A stretch of DNA of 64,000 nt. Source: Echinarachnius parma. Lineage: Eukaryota > Echinodermata > Echinoidea > Clypeasteroida > Echinarachniidae. The notes below the pieces were generated by a model that was given only the letters and a program-made list of their open reading frames with translations, had not been told where the DNA came from and made no database searches. The translations under genes and the position numbers were made by a program. The stretch is taken from NCBI GenBank assembly GCA_037951105.1, contig JBAMJV010004300.1, forward strand, positions 1 through 64,000. The letters are read 5' to 3'. This document shows, piece by piece, positions 25,801 to 36,438 of this stretch; the first letter of the stretch is position 1; the number at the start of each line of letters is the position of its first letter.

Positions 25801-26479
25801 TTAATTTACATCATTATCAAAAGTAATAATTATATAAGGGGTTAAATGGTCACTAACATCAGTCAATATAATACCACTATCTTGTACCTTTTCTGTGTAA
25901 TTATACAACATATTATATAAAATAGTTGCTGAATGTGAAGTCATCCTGGTTGGCCTAAATATTTGAGGTAAATATGAAAATGAAATAAAGCAATACAAAA
26001 AATCATTAGCACAATATGAAACATCTAGATTCATTAAGTCATCGTTAAAATCACCCAATATTGCACATTTCATTTTTCTCATTATTTATAACATGTAAAG
26101 ACTCCTGGAATGTATCTATAAAAGTACGTATTGATTGTTGAGGAGGTCTGTATACAACTGCAATTATATAATTCTTTATCTTATTATACACTTCAATAAA
26201 AATACTTTCTACACTTTCAGTACACACATCTAAATCTATTCTTCTTTTAAATTTGATATCATCATGAATAAATATCCCTACACCACCTCCTCTTTTTTCA
26301 TGTCGACAATTACTAATAAATGAATGTTGAGAAAGAGAATAATATTCATCATCACCATCTTTCAACCAAGTTTCAGTGACGCCAATAATTGATTTACATA
26401 AAGGCCTCTTAACAGTTTGAACACATTCTAAGAAATTATCATAATTACGTTTCAGGCTACGACAATAAAAATGGAACAA
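25801..26479 (-). pseudogene. LINE-B AP-endonuclease
   Basis: Two overlapping frames (26051-26479 and 25801-26082) together hold the APE-type endonuclease: the FHFYCRSLKRNYDN start, GVTETWLKDGD (catalytic Glu motif), EKRGGGVGIFIHDD, AVVYRPPQQS, LGDFNDDL (metal-binding) and LTDVSDHLTP (catalytic Asp-His pair). A single frameshift near 26055-26080 separates the halves. Upstream at about 26580-26680 a Cys-rich stretch (CVLCN, CNNCFLCN) resembles the zinc-binding leader of related LINEs. Confidence 0.8.
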
Positions 26480-27439
26480 AGATAGTGTATTACTTTTATC
26501 AAATACTTTATTATACTCATAACATTCGTGTGGGGTATAATATCTATTGTCAGTGCCAAACTTCTCTGTTTTGAATGGAAGCTAAAGAGTCATTTTCTCT
26601 ATTAAGTCTATTACAAAGAAAACAATTGTTACAATTTACATCAGAATTATGCCTGTTGCAAAGAACACATGACACATACCAAACAAAGATTAATTACACA
26701 CATAGTACAAAACAGAGAACAAAAATACAGGTATAAAATATACTAGGTAAATGTGCACTTTTCAAATTCACTATGCACTAGTAAAAATAAACATATACAA
26801 AAGTAAGAGTTATCTGTCAAATTTAAAGTAAAGTATATAGCACTGGTTATGCTGGGCATCTACGTCCAAATGGATAATAATATAGAACGCAATACAAGTG
26901 TTCTAAGAGTAGCATTAAGTATTGCATTGAAAAAAAGAAAGAAAAAAACATTTATTGTTATTAAATATCAATTATTCACAATTATCTACTATGATCCAGA
27001 GTCCCGAAGTTATAAAAAGAAAGAGTGTCATCCTGGCTATAAGTTTACTGTTGAACTGGTTCCATGATTATGTGTCTCTATATTTATCAGCTTCAGCTCT
27101 TGTCAGACTGTGATCAAACTTTGAGTTTCAATACTGTTTCCTTCGGTTATCCTATTTAAAGTTTGAATGCAGTGTTTATAATTATCGAGATTATCTATGT
27201 AAGAGGGTTTAAAAAATAAACTATCACGAACTATCACCTATCATACCAATGGTCCTGTAGATTCCTTTCTTGATTCCAGCTTCAATAGTCTGCATTACAG
27301 CTTGGCTCTGTCATGATTCCAATTCAATTGAAGTAAAAGTCGTACAAATTGAATACAGTAGGTAATCATGTTTGAGCCCAATAACTATTTAATCACTCCT
27401 ATACATGCTAACTTGCTTTTTTGCAACATAATCTAGAAT

Positions 27440-27620
27440 CCAGAATCTAGAGAGAACTTAATTGTGCCAAGTTATGTATCACTTTAATCATCTGCTTGCC
27501 TTCTTTGCAGGTTTTTGTCGCTTTCATCTCGTTGATTGATTTTGACAAGGCTTTCACTTCTTGGGCTTTCTCATCTAATGAGTTTTGCATGGTTAGTAGA
27601 ATTCCATCATAATTTTCAAG
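27440..27620 (-). pseudogene. Possible LINE-B ORF1 coiled-coil segment
   Basis: A minus-strand frame reads ENYDGILLTMQNSLDEKAQE and continues VKALSKSINEMK with heptad-like spacing. It lies upstream of the LINE-B zinc-like region and is cut by a SINE at its 5' side, so ORF1 is likely. It could also be a stray host exon. The rest of 26700-27440 shows nothing clear. Confidence 0.35.
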
Positions 27621-28126
27621 TCTCGGCCCTTTGCACTCAATTGATTCATGGGGAGAGAGTTACAAACAATGCAAGCCGCCTTTACCTCAGCTGGATCACA
27701 ATAGATTAATTCAAGTTTTAGTTAATATATATACAAGCGAAAAGTGAACTAATACATACAGCTTTTGATTTCTTCCTATATTTAAATAATTGCAAAGAAT
27801 AATCATAAATGATTAAAAAGGAAGAATAGTAGGCGTAGCTTAAGGTAATTTCCTCCCTTAAATGCTCCCAATGAAAAAAGGCACGCGGGTCGAAAAACTG
27901 TCTCCGCCAGGACTCGAACCCGGGTCTCCGGCTTGGAACGCCGACGCCCTCACCACTAGGCCACGGAGACGGTCTCCGGAAACTGTCTCCGCTTGGACTC
28001 GAACCCGGGTCTCCGGCTTGGAACGCCGACGCCTTCACCACTAGGCCACGTAGACCGTGTGAATGAAGACAGATCCAAATTCAGGTCATTGGCGAGCCAA
28101 TCTCTCGGCCCTTTGTGAAGGCGTCG
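27621..28126 (-). repeat. tRNA-Gly-like SINE with duplicated tRNA head
   Basis: Minus-strand unit with two tRNA-like heads in tandem, at 27900-27970 and 27985-28055. Each has gggttcgagtcc B boxes and the tggcctagtggtg A-box region. The first folds as a full cloverleaf with perfect acceptor pairing (gtctccg with cggagac). At 28115-28126 the wording gtgaaggcgtcg belongs to a plus-strand copy, so the right edge is rearranged. Confidence 0.7.
27900..27970 (-). tRNA. tRNA-Gly(TCC)-like gene or SINE head
   Basis: The 71-nt minus-strand sequence fits a cloverleaf: acceptor gtctccg/cggagac (7 pairs), D stem gcct/gggc, anticodon arm tcggc-gttccaa-gccgg with anticodon TCC, T arm ccggg-ttcgagt-cctgg. 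Internal A and B boxes for RNA polymerase III are present. Because the same sequence occurs in a longer dispersed unit it is more likely a SINE promoter than a working tRNA gene. Confidence 0.5.
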
Positions 28127-28136
28127 CACAGTGGCA

Positions 28137-29280
28137 CAGTGGGCCAGAACCGTTTCAAGGTGTGCCAAAATTCATTACTCATTGAAGAAGGTTAATGAAG
28201 TTCCAGTAACACATAGACAGATTCAGATTACACTGATTAGTGCAACATATAAGACGTTTCTGGACCTAAGAAACACAGTTGGAGCATTTTCAAATTTCTC
28301 TGACGTCATCAAAATACTGTTTTCTGATTGGACAAGGCAAATATTCATTGTAACACATAGACAGATTCATATTACACTGATTAGTCGGGTTTCTGGACCT
28401 AAGAAACACAATTGGAGCATTTACAAATTTCTCTGACGTCATCAAAATACTGTTTTCTGATTGGACAAGGGATATATTCATTGTAACACATAGACAGATT
28501 CATATTACACTGATTAGTGGAACTTATAAGGGGTTTCTGGACCTAAGAAACACAGTTGGAGCATTTCCAATTTTTTTATGACGTCATTAAAATACTGTTT
28601 TTTGTTTCTCTCCCCCTCTATCACGGCCCTCAAACTCTCTCTCTCTCTCTCTCTCTCCCTCTCTCTCTCTCCCCTCACTCTCTCTCCACCTCTTTCTATC
28701 TTTCGCTATCTCTCTCCCCCGCTATCTTGAATTTCGGTTTCTGTGATTTTCCTTCCATATTTGAGCTCTCTTCTACCATTGACTACTTTCATACAATCCA
28801 TATGCTTGTCCCATCATCTTAGACAAAATGTCAGGACTTCTTATAGATGCTACTTGTGTCAACAAGGAAAAAAGCGTACAACTGTATCTTATGTAGTTTG
28901 CCATGTATGAGCAATTGAAGTACTAGTATATCACTACTAAACATAAATTCCGACATGACTAATAGTTTGGCTTTAAAATGTATGATTACTTAGAATAGCT
29001 ATTATACAACGAGCGTTTCAAATTTTAAGTTGATTAAGCAAGCCGTTTCGCAAATATCATGAAAAAACCGCAATATTGCATTTAACACAATGTGTTCCCT
29101 AAAATCAACATTTCCGGACTTTGTGAAGAAAAATGACCCACTTAAAATAAATATCGAGAAGAAATATTGCTCAGAGATATTCTACAGGTTGTAATCTTTG
29201 CTTAAAACATGAAGAAAAAAAGCAATTTCATTTCCATGACCAAGTCACTATTTTGGCGCACTTTTGCTCCTGGCCCACTG
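28137..29280. mobile_element. TIR DNA element with cagtgggccag ends
   Basis: The left end cagtgggccag faces ctggcccactg at the right, and inner wording also matches (gtgtgccaaaa against ttttggcgca). It splits a tRNA-Gly-like SINE: the tRNA part gtgaaggcgtcg is at 28115-28126 and ttccaagccgg resumes at 29281. It carries a threefold tandem repeat and a CT-rich tract. No transposase frame. Confidence 0.6.
28198..28615. repeat. Threefold tandem repeat of about 135-145 bp
   Basis: The block starting gtaacacatagacagattca and running through cctaagaaacaca, gagcattt, tgacgtcatcaaaatactg and tgattggacaagg occurs three times (from about 28207, 28350 and 28482). A CT-rich microsatellite follows at 28610-28720. 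Confidence 0.8.
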
Positions 29281-29487
29281 TTCCAAGCCGGAGAACCGGG
29301 TTCGAGTCCTGGTGGAGGCAGTCTTTCGACCCGCGTGCCTTTTTTTATTTGGAGGATTTAAGGGAGGAACATTGCTTATTAAGCTACGTCTACTATTCTT
29401 CCTTTTTAATCATTTATGATTATTCTTTGCAATTATTTAAATATAGGAAGAAACCAAAAGCTGTATGTATTAGTTCACTTTTCGCTT
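29281..29487 (+). repeat. tRNA-Gly-like SINE, 3' part
   Basis: It starts within the anticodon arm (ttccaagccggagaaccg), keeps the B box gggttcgagtcc and runs to the family end cacttttcgctt at 29487. The missing head is at 28115-28126 on the other side of the inserted TIR element. Confidence 0.75.
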
Positions 29488-30076
29488 GATTAAAGTGAAT
29501 CATGTAAAATGTCTAACTCCACGAAAATTACTTGGAGCTTCCTCTGTTCTCTTCTGCCGTGTTGTTTAGCTTATGGTAAGAGAATAATAAAATAGGGTTA
29601 GATTTTTTCAAATGTCCCTTCAGTACGAATATAATTATCATTGAAAATCATCATTTCAAAAGCGTCAGCTAACGCTTTTGGTAAAACGTACAATTGCCGT
29701 TGTTGAACACGCCCGGCCGCGGCCGGCGGCGCGCCACGCGATCACGAACTCTGGCCTGCGGAGTAGCCAAAACCTTCGGCAGCACGACGAGTCGTTGAGC
29801 TGAGCGCGCGCAAATTCTGTACCGTCTGTATACACTGGTGCGGATATCGTCAAACGGACGATTATTACTGCAACAAATCTACTGCAGGCCATCAATATTC
29901 GGTGATAAAATATGAACTCAATATTCGTTGTTTTCACTAGGTAAACAGTGGACGTGTTCTTCCAAACTTTCACAAATCTTCTAATTGTATTTTACAATGA
30001 TATTGATATAGGATTAAAGTCTCAAATGTCATTTTGTGCAATATCTGACACTTTACATGGATTAACTTGAATCACT
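29488..30076. other. No gene recognised; left flank of a split SINE
   Basis: A GC-rich part at 29690-29830 has no supported frame. The last bases before 30077 (acttgaatcact) are the 5' leader of the tRNA-Gly-like SINE that resumes at 32009. Confidence 0.35.
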
Positions 30077-30734
30077 ACCCAGGTCGAAAAAACAGTTGAA
30101 ACCAGTTGGAAATTCAACTGGGTTTTTTACTGGTTTTAACTGGCATCAAACGGTAGCAGTTAAAATTCCCGGTTCCCAGTAAACATTAATGAACAGATCC
30201 AGCAGACCAGTTAAAACCAATAGAAATACCAGTTGAAACCAATTCGAAATACCAGTTGAAACCAACTACTTTAAACCGAACCCTCGTTGACTTTCAAATT
30301 GGCAAAATTTGGTATTTTTGTGAAGGAAATGTTACTTTTTCTAAGGATATTAACTTAATCCGCGATATAGATGTTGAAATTTGACTTAAAAAGTCTTCGA
30401 AAATGGGGCAAAAGAGAGCCGTCTCGTTGACTAAAATTCGCTCAACGATCGACCTGAAAATCGTGACGTCACCGGTTGAATGGGCCCGGCCGATCAGCTG
30501 ATCAAGCAAAGCGACGCGCGTGCATTGTATGTACTGCATGTGTTGTGTATATTGCTTTTTGATAACGTACGATCGAGCTCGACAGTTTTATTTCGAGGAA
30601 AATGTAGGAAAATACTCTCGAACTGAGTTTCGCAATGGATTTTTCCGAAGAAGATGAAGAAGAGGACAGGAATGATTCATCAGACAGCGACAATGATAAC
30701 GAGGATTTGGGAGATTTTTTGCGCTAGTTCACTA

Positions 30735-31050
30735 TTGTACCCGCACTCCGGTGTCGGCACGCTACGCTGCCCGTGACGCGCTCGTGAATAGTACCATACG
30801 AAACAAATTAATGTAACGTACCCAAAAACAACTAAATCTTCGACCATTGCTCAAATAATGGTCATGATTTCAAAGTAGTTACACAAAACAGGTAAAAAAG
30901 ATAACTACTTTGAAATCATGACCATTATTTGAGCAATTTTTGAAGATTTAGTTGATTTTGGGTACGTTACATTTGTGTTTCGTAGGGTACTCTTCACGAG
31001 CGCGGCACGGCCAGCTAGCGGGGTAGCGTGCCGACACCGGAGTGCGGGTT
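30735..31050. repeat. Long palindrome inside the accagtt element
   Basis: Arms of about 150 bp run from gcactccggtgtcggcacg to its complement near 31050, with a spacer around 30890 (acaaaacaggtaaaaaag). Matching inner blocks include gtaacgtaccc, ttgctcaaataatggtcatg and tttcaaagtagtt. Such structures are typical of fold-back or hairpin-forming elements. Confidence 0.8.
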
Positions 31051-31139
31051 TCAATGCGCCCTTTCCCCCAGCATTTTCCCCGGCAAACTAGTGCATGGAC
31101 ATGGTGCAATTCGCTATACAATTGCCGCAGCCATACGCC

Positions 31140-31262
31140 AGATCGACAAATCTATCACTTTCATGGCCTCTTCGACATTATTATTGTTATTTTTCACTGT
31201 CGGCTTAGAATGCCGACAGAGAAAAAGTCAAAGAGGCCATGAAAGTGATAGTTTTGTCTATC
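31140..31262. repeat. Second palindrome inside the accagtt element
   Basis: The arm atcactttcatggcctctt meets its complement aagaggccatgaaagtgat across a loop that itself contains ctgtcggc/gccgacag. Flanking catacgcca is repeated on both sides. Confidence 0.75.
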
Positions 31263-32008
31263 TACCATACGCCATGCACCTTTTCCCGACTTTGCGACTC
31301 GAATTCAACTTTGTCGATACTGGCGAACTCGCGTTTTCCACCTCAAAACCATGCCTGAAATCTTCACTTCCTTCAGACATTTCCACCATTCTCCGATTTT
31401 GCAGATATCAGGTCGAATCTAACAAGAAAAATGACATTGACAAGGACGGCGTTCTATCGATTGAGCAGGGCAGCATAACTCGCGCGACCTGGACTGGGGG
31501 ATCGTTGGGGGAGGCAAAGGGTACTATGGTACTACCGCTCTACCGTCCGCGGCCGCCGTACGCGGGGCCCGGTTTGGGCCTAGTCAACCTGTGACGTCAT
31601 CAAATTTCTCTGCACCAAATCGCCGTCAAACGGCGAAAATCGGGGTTCAGAATAAGAGTTTAAATTTGCTTTTAATTGTTTTCTGGGCAGTGTAAGGGCT
31701 TCAAAATTAACCCTTTCATGCTCAGTATGTTCTCAGCTTTCAGAAGAGGTACAATATGCATATTATAGGATTTTCATTGAGTTTTCGGTTTAACTGGTCC
31801 TCATGTACTGGTTAATTCCACTACTGGTTTCTTTATGGTTTCAACTGGTTTTCTTACTGGTCAGCCTAACTGGGTTCTTACTGGATTCTTACTGGTTGTT
31901 CCAGTTGATTCCAGTTGATTCCAGTGTACCAATTTCCATATTGAAACCAGTTGGTATCAACTGGTACCAGTTGGCAACTAATTTTCAACTTTTTTTTTCG
32001 ACCTGGGT

Positions 32009-32330
32009 ATATTGTGATCCATCTGAGGTAAAGGCGACTTGCATTGTTTGTAACTCCCTCCCCATGAATCAATTGAGTACAAAGGGCCGAGAAATTGGCT
32101 CGCCAATGACCTGCATTTTGATCTGTCTTCATTCACACGGTCTCCGTGGCCTAGTGGTGAAGGCGTCGGCGTTCCTAGACGGAGAACCGGGTTCGAGTCC
32201 TGGCGGAGACAGTTTTTCGACCCGCGTGCCTTTTTTCATTTGGAAGATTTAAGGGAGGAACATTGCTTAATATTAAGCTCCGCCTACTATTCTTCCTTTT
32301 TAATCATTTATGATTATTCTTTGCAATTAT
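32009..32330 (+). repeat. tRNA-Gly-like SINE (right part)
   Basis: It begins attgtgatcc, continues with the leader (ctccctccccatgaatcaat), the tRNA-like head (32140-32210, anticodon arm mutated) and the tail to tctttgcaattat, where an (AT)n tract replaces the last part. It is the target of the accagtt element. Confidence 0.75.
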
Positions 32331-33066
32331 ATATATATATAATATATATAGAGAGAGCAAAGAATGCTTTGACCCACATACACATTTGGGTACCAGAAGT
32401 GAGCATATTTATGTCGAAAGAAGGACTACTGGTGAGGCGTAGATAGCTTTAAACTTCATTTATTGTGCCAATATTTTGTCTATTGTGTAGGACTTCATCA
32501 GGGCTGTTCAAATCATAACAAAAGAAAAAGAAAACGGAACATGCTAAACATCATGAAAAGTTACATGGTATTACATTTAATAAATAAATAAATAAATACA
32601 AAACAAATTTTCTATCACGTGCACGCTCAAAAACACAATCGAAACATGCTTTTGGGGACTAATTTATTCAAAAAAAATGTAGTAAAGATTAAAGCTAATT
32701 AATATAATAAAGTGTGGGTGAGAATGGATGCAAAAAATCAACGTACAAATATAAACATAAAAAATTAAAATTAAATAAATGAACAAAATTATATAAATAA
32801 ATACATAATTAAGCGACATTCACTTTGAAGGATTAAAGGAGTAAAGACCATGTGTGAGGCCGGGTTACTGGGGTGGGTGGGTGTGTGGAGTCATGGAGAC
32901 TGGGGGAGGGGAGGGGAGGAGAGGAGAACCACAAATCATACAAGAATCAAGTCCAATACAAATTAAGCGAATACATACATTCATTCAAAAAGCATATGAA
33001 TGATTACGCAATATCATGAACATATATGAACAGTGCATATATAAGTCAAAGTTCTGCTCGGAGTCG
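32331..33066. other. AT-rich non-coding flank of the Penelope-like element
   Basis: No gene. On the minus strand near 32465-32510 it reads ccctgatgaagtcctacac and then aatagacaaaatattgg, wording often found next to Penelope-like repeats and resembling hammerhead core boxes in decayed form. An (AATA)n tract lies at 32578-32605. Confidence 0.35.
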
Positions 33067-33374
33067 AAAAGTGTATATAACAATGAAATTCAATAAGAAG
33101 CTCCGTGGAAAGATTTTTAAAGTGATATTTCGGCCATAGGCATTTGTCAAACTGACAAATTTAATTCATGATAGCGTCAACAGAAACAAAAAGCGTATCC
33201 AAGGCGCCAAATTGTTTTGACGCGCAAAGCGCGGAAAAGGAGTATACGTCATAAAGAGAGGAGATGGGGGGGGGGGGGGGGAGGGGGTGGGGGGAGAGGG
33301 AGGGGAAGGGAGGGGCCGGGAGTGTGAGAGAAAAGGAGGGAAGAGAGGGAGGGAGGGACAAACATAGGGGGAAA

Positions 33375-33665
33375 TTAATTAATCGGGAATGAATGAAACG
33401 TAACATTGACTCCCAGACGGAAGATCATATTCTCCTCCTTCCTCTTCCTCTCGTCATCAGTCCTGAAGCCGGCGACCAGTCCCGAGATCTCAAAGTCGGC
33501 AATGCTATGACCAGCAGAGTTGAAGTGCTGAGCGACCGGGAAACCGTCCATGTTGAGCCGAATGGACCTTATGTGCTCGGTTGTTCTATCGGCCATCCGT
33601 CTCTTGGTCTCACCCACGTAGATTTTGGAGCACCGTTTGCAGCGAATGCCGTAGATAACGCTCGT
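33375..33665 (-). CDS. Penelope-like GIY-YIG endonuclease domain
   Basis: Minus-strand translation from about 33665 gives VIYGIRCKRCSKIYVGETKR, containing the GIY-like and YVG motifs separated by a CxxC pair, then TEHIRSIRLN and FPVAQHFNSAGHSIADF. This is the C-terminal endonuclease typical of canonical Penelope-like elements, which nicks target DNA. It belongs in frame with the upstream RT but a one-base expansion of a C run near 33765 breaks the frame; the inverted copy has one C fewer there. Confidence 0.8.
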   Translation of the reverse strand, partial: TSVIYGIRCKRCSKIYVGETKRRMADRTTEHIRSIRLNMDGFPVAQHFNSAGHSIADFEISGLVAGFRTDDERKRKEENMIFRLGVNVTFHSFPIN

Positions 33666-33715
33666 AGACGTGCATGTGATGTGGTGGCTAACCCGCCATG
33701 ATGACGAAGGACCCT

Positions 33716-35310
33716 CTAGCGTCGTCGTATTGGCGACGTACTTACAGGTGTCAAGGATACGTTCCCGGGGGTAGGGATTTCCTGGTGGTCTCCGAGCTCA
33801 GTCGTGATTTGACAAGTAGTCCTCGTAGACTCTTTGTCCTTCTTGTACGCCACGAGGGTGGGTTCTCTGAAGATCTCTTTCATTGTACGGTCGCTGTCCA
33901 ATATCTCTGTGTTTTCCATGATAGAGGAAACCACCCTCGCCGTGTCTGGATGGTACGTTAGTACCAAAGGCACTCTTTGAGGGGGGTGGGTGGTCTTCTG
34001 CCTCAATGCCATGTGCCTGCTGGTGCCGGTCACCTTTCTGTTGGCCTTCTTAATGATGGTCTCGGGATACCCTCTCCGGCGGAAGAAAGTAGACATTTCG
34101 TCAGAACGCGCGCCGAAGTCCCCATCATCGCTACATCGGCGAAGCCTGGTAAGTTGAGAGAAAGGGATTGATCGTTTGCAGCTCGAGGGGTGGCTGGATG
34201 AGAAGTTCAGGTAGCAGTGGGCATCGGTGGGCTTATAGTGGACGCTAGTTGAGAGTCGATCTTGATCAAGACGAAGCGAAATGTCCAGGAAAGGCACGGT
34301 ATCGTCAGAGATGGTGTGCGTGAATCGGAGAGAAGGGTGAAAGTTGTTGAAGTGGTCAATGAGGCCCATGACCTCTTCCTTGGAGCACGTCGCGATACCA
34401 ACGTAGTCATCGATGTATCTCTTGAGCAGCAAGGGATTCTGGCCGCGATAGCTGTTGATGATTTCCTGTTCAACAAATCCAACGAACAGGCAAGCGTAGG
34501 AAGGACCCATCTTGGTTCCCATGGCGACTCCTTTTTTCTGTACGTAGAACTTTTCGCCAAACTGGAAAGACGAAAATCTCAGGACCATTTCTGTGAGCCG
34601 AAGAATCGTAGTGTCGTCTGGGCGATCAGGAGACGCAAGGAAGTGTTGTATGGCTCGAAGCCCTTCATCAGCAGGAATGTTCGTGTAGAGAGAAGAAACA
34701 TCCATAGTGAACAAGAACCGTGGTCCTACTGTTGGGAGAGTGACTGCCTCGAAAATGCGAAGAGCGTCCGAAGAATCCTTGACAAACGTGTCTAGAGTGG
34801 ATACCATGGGGGTGAATATGCCATCCAGATATTTACTAATCAGTTCAGTAGGGCACCCAATGGTGGATACAATTGGCCTGCCAGGGTTACCTTCTTTATG
34901 GATTTTAGGTAGAAGGTAGAGAGTAGAACTGTGGGGGCTTCGTTGGCAGAGGTTAGCTGCTGCGGGTGGGAGGGCATCATCCTTGATGAGTTTGGCTATT
35001 GTGTCCTTCACAATCTTCTGATGATCATTCGTAGGATCCTTGTCAACTTCCTCGTAGTAGACAGGATTGTTGAGTTGTCTATTGGCCTCGGCAACGTAAA
35101 GGTCACGCCGCCATACAACGACCGCTCCCCCTTTATCAGCTGGCTTGATGACGTAACTGGAGTTGCTACGCATATATTTAAGGGCCTGTTGCTCATCCTT
35201 CGTAATGTTTGGCTGGGATGGTTGACGTCGAGATTGAAGGTCCTGCATATCCTTCCTGCACTTGTGAATGAAGAGGTCAAGATTAGCGTTCTGACCTTCT
35301 GGTGGAGTCC
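33716..35310 (-). CDS. Penelope-like reverse transcriptase
   Basis: Open frame of about 530 residues. It reads WTPPEGQNANLDLFIHKCRK at its N-terminal side (35295-35250), then YVIKPADKGGAVVVW, LYLLPKIHKEGNPGRPIVS, FTMDVSSLYTNIPADEGL (motif A), KKGVAMGTKMGPSYACLFVG (motif B), LLKRYIDDYVGIA (motif C with both Asp) and VHYKPTDAHCYLNF. These are hallmark Penelope RT motifs, and the catalytic residues are intact. The extreme N-terminus is lost at the junction with the inverted copy near 35330. The last 18 residues before the stop are a frameshifted tail. Confidence 0.9.
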
Positions 35311-35332
35311 ATCGTGATGGCTTGGGTTGCAG

Positions 35333-36074
35333 GGAGAGGGTATCCCGAGACCATCATTAAGAAGGCCAACATAAAGGTGACCGGCACCAGCAGGCAAATG
35401 GCATTGAGGCAGAAGACCACCCACCCCCCTCAAAGAGTGCCTTTGGTACTAACGTACCATCCAGACACGGCGAGGGTGGTTTCCTCTATCATGGAAAACA
35501 CAGAGATATTGGCCAGCGACCGTACAATGAAAGAGATCTTCAGAGAACCCCCCCCCCCCCTCGTGGCGTACAAGAAGGACAAGAGTCTACGAGGACTACT
35601 TGTCAAATCACGACTGAGCTCTGAGACCACCAGGGAATCCCTACCCCGGGAACGTATCCTTGCCACCGGGGACGTTGCAACACCTGTAAGTACGTCGCCA
35701 ATACGACGACGCTAGAGGGTCCTTCGTCATCATGGCGGGTTAGTCACCACATCACATGCACGTCTACGAGCGTTATCTACGGCATTCGCTGCAAACGGTG
35801 CTCCAAAATCTACGTGGGTGAGACCAAGAGACGGATGGCCGATAGAACAACCGAGCACATAAGGTCCATTCGACTCAACATGGACGGTTTCCCGGTCGCT
35901 CAGCACTTCAACTCTGCTGGTCATAGCATTGCCGACTTTGAGATCTCGGGACTGGTCGCCGGCTTCAGGACTGATGACGAGAGGAAGAGGAAGGAGGAGA
36001 ATATGATCTTCCGCCTGGGCTGCTTACAACCTAATGGACTCGATGTTACGTTTCATTCATTCCCGATTAATTAA
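35333..36074 (+). pseudogene. Inverted partial Penelope-like copy (RT C-terminus plus GIY-YIG)
   Basis: It starts at YPETIIKKANIKVTGTSRQM, matching the minus-strand copy, and continues to VSTSPIRRR and then the GIY-YIG frame (35814-36074, GETKRRMADRTTEH start). It carries a C-run expansion (35550-35560), and about 19 extra bases near 35668. No RT catalytic core is present, so it is inactive. Confidence 0.8.
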
Positions 36075-36090
36075 TTTCCCCCTATGTTTG

Positions 36091-36438
36091 TGGATGTAGT
36101 GTGGCAAGATCGGTAGAGCGCGCGCTTTCTGATCATGAGATCCCGAGTTCGAACCCTGCCCACTGCCTTTGTCCTTCAGCAAGACAATTTATCCACAGTT
36201 GCTGCTCTCTACTCAGGTGTATAAATGGGTACCATGGTCGGGTGTTAATTAGTCTTTGCGCCATCATCAGTGGCAGCACGGCTAGTATGCTCCCCGGGGA
36301 GTTGAGAAAGTATGCAATATCATTGTGTGGGTTTGAAATGTACCTGATGACCATAGGTATTAATATTAATATGCGCGGTAGAATATATACACATAGTTTC
36401 CGCGCTCTATAAGTGATTTATTATTATTATTATTATTA
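36091..36438 (+). mobile_element. tRNA-derived SINE with (TTA)n tail, nested in the Penelope-like arm
   Basis: Head: tggcaagatcgg (A box) and gagttcgaacccc-like B box (36100-36162). Body: gtccttcagcaagacaattt and tgctctctact. Tail: cgctctataagtgatttatt followed by (ATT)n. The tttg(t) at 36087-36091 recurs at 36439-36443, and the empty site is visible in the opposite arm at 33351-33370, which proves the insertion and its borders. Confidence 0.9.

Larger units (their letters stand above)
20524..27610 (-). mobile_element. CR1-like LINE (LINE-B) split by a SINE and a DNA transposon
   Basis: Read right to left the coding relics are a possible ORF1 coiled-coil segment (27440-27620), a Cys-rich stretch (about 26580-26680), endonuclease (26479-25801), linker (25785-25116), RT (25116 then 22492-21488) and C-terminal tail (21313-21035). 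The 3' end is a short ttgaac tandem at 20524-20545. A SINE (20592-20773) interrupts the 3' UTR and a TIR element (22501-25098) splits the RT start. Frameshifts mean it is inactive. Confidence 0.8.
30077..32008. mobile_element. TIR element with accagtt-rich ends, splitting a SINE
   Basis: The ends acccaggtcgaaaaa and ttttttcgacctgggt are inverted. Both subterminal zones are packed with accagttgaaacc-like motifs (30090-30290 in one direction, 31795-31990 in the other). The SINE leader stops at 30076 and continues at 32009, proving insertion. The centre has two large palindromes. A short acidic frame on the + strand (30634-30726, MDFSEEDEEEDRNDSS start) could be a transposase N-terminus relic but is too short to call. 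Confidence 0.7.

Noticed and set aside
27862..28044. Frames with GLEPGSPAWNADALTTRPR-like peptides (also 36820-37117 and 37274-37687)
   Set aside because: Antisense readings of the tRNA-Gly-like SINE head, not proteins.
31028..31594. 188-residue open frame inside the accagtt element
   Set aside because: It runs through one arm of a palindrome and a second hairpin and has no recognisable domain; probably a chance frame.
34262..34795. 177-residue plus-strand frame across the Penelope RT
   Set aside because: Antisense shadow of the RT frame, which has all catalytic motifs on the minus strand.
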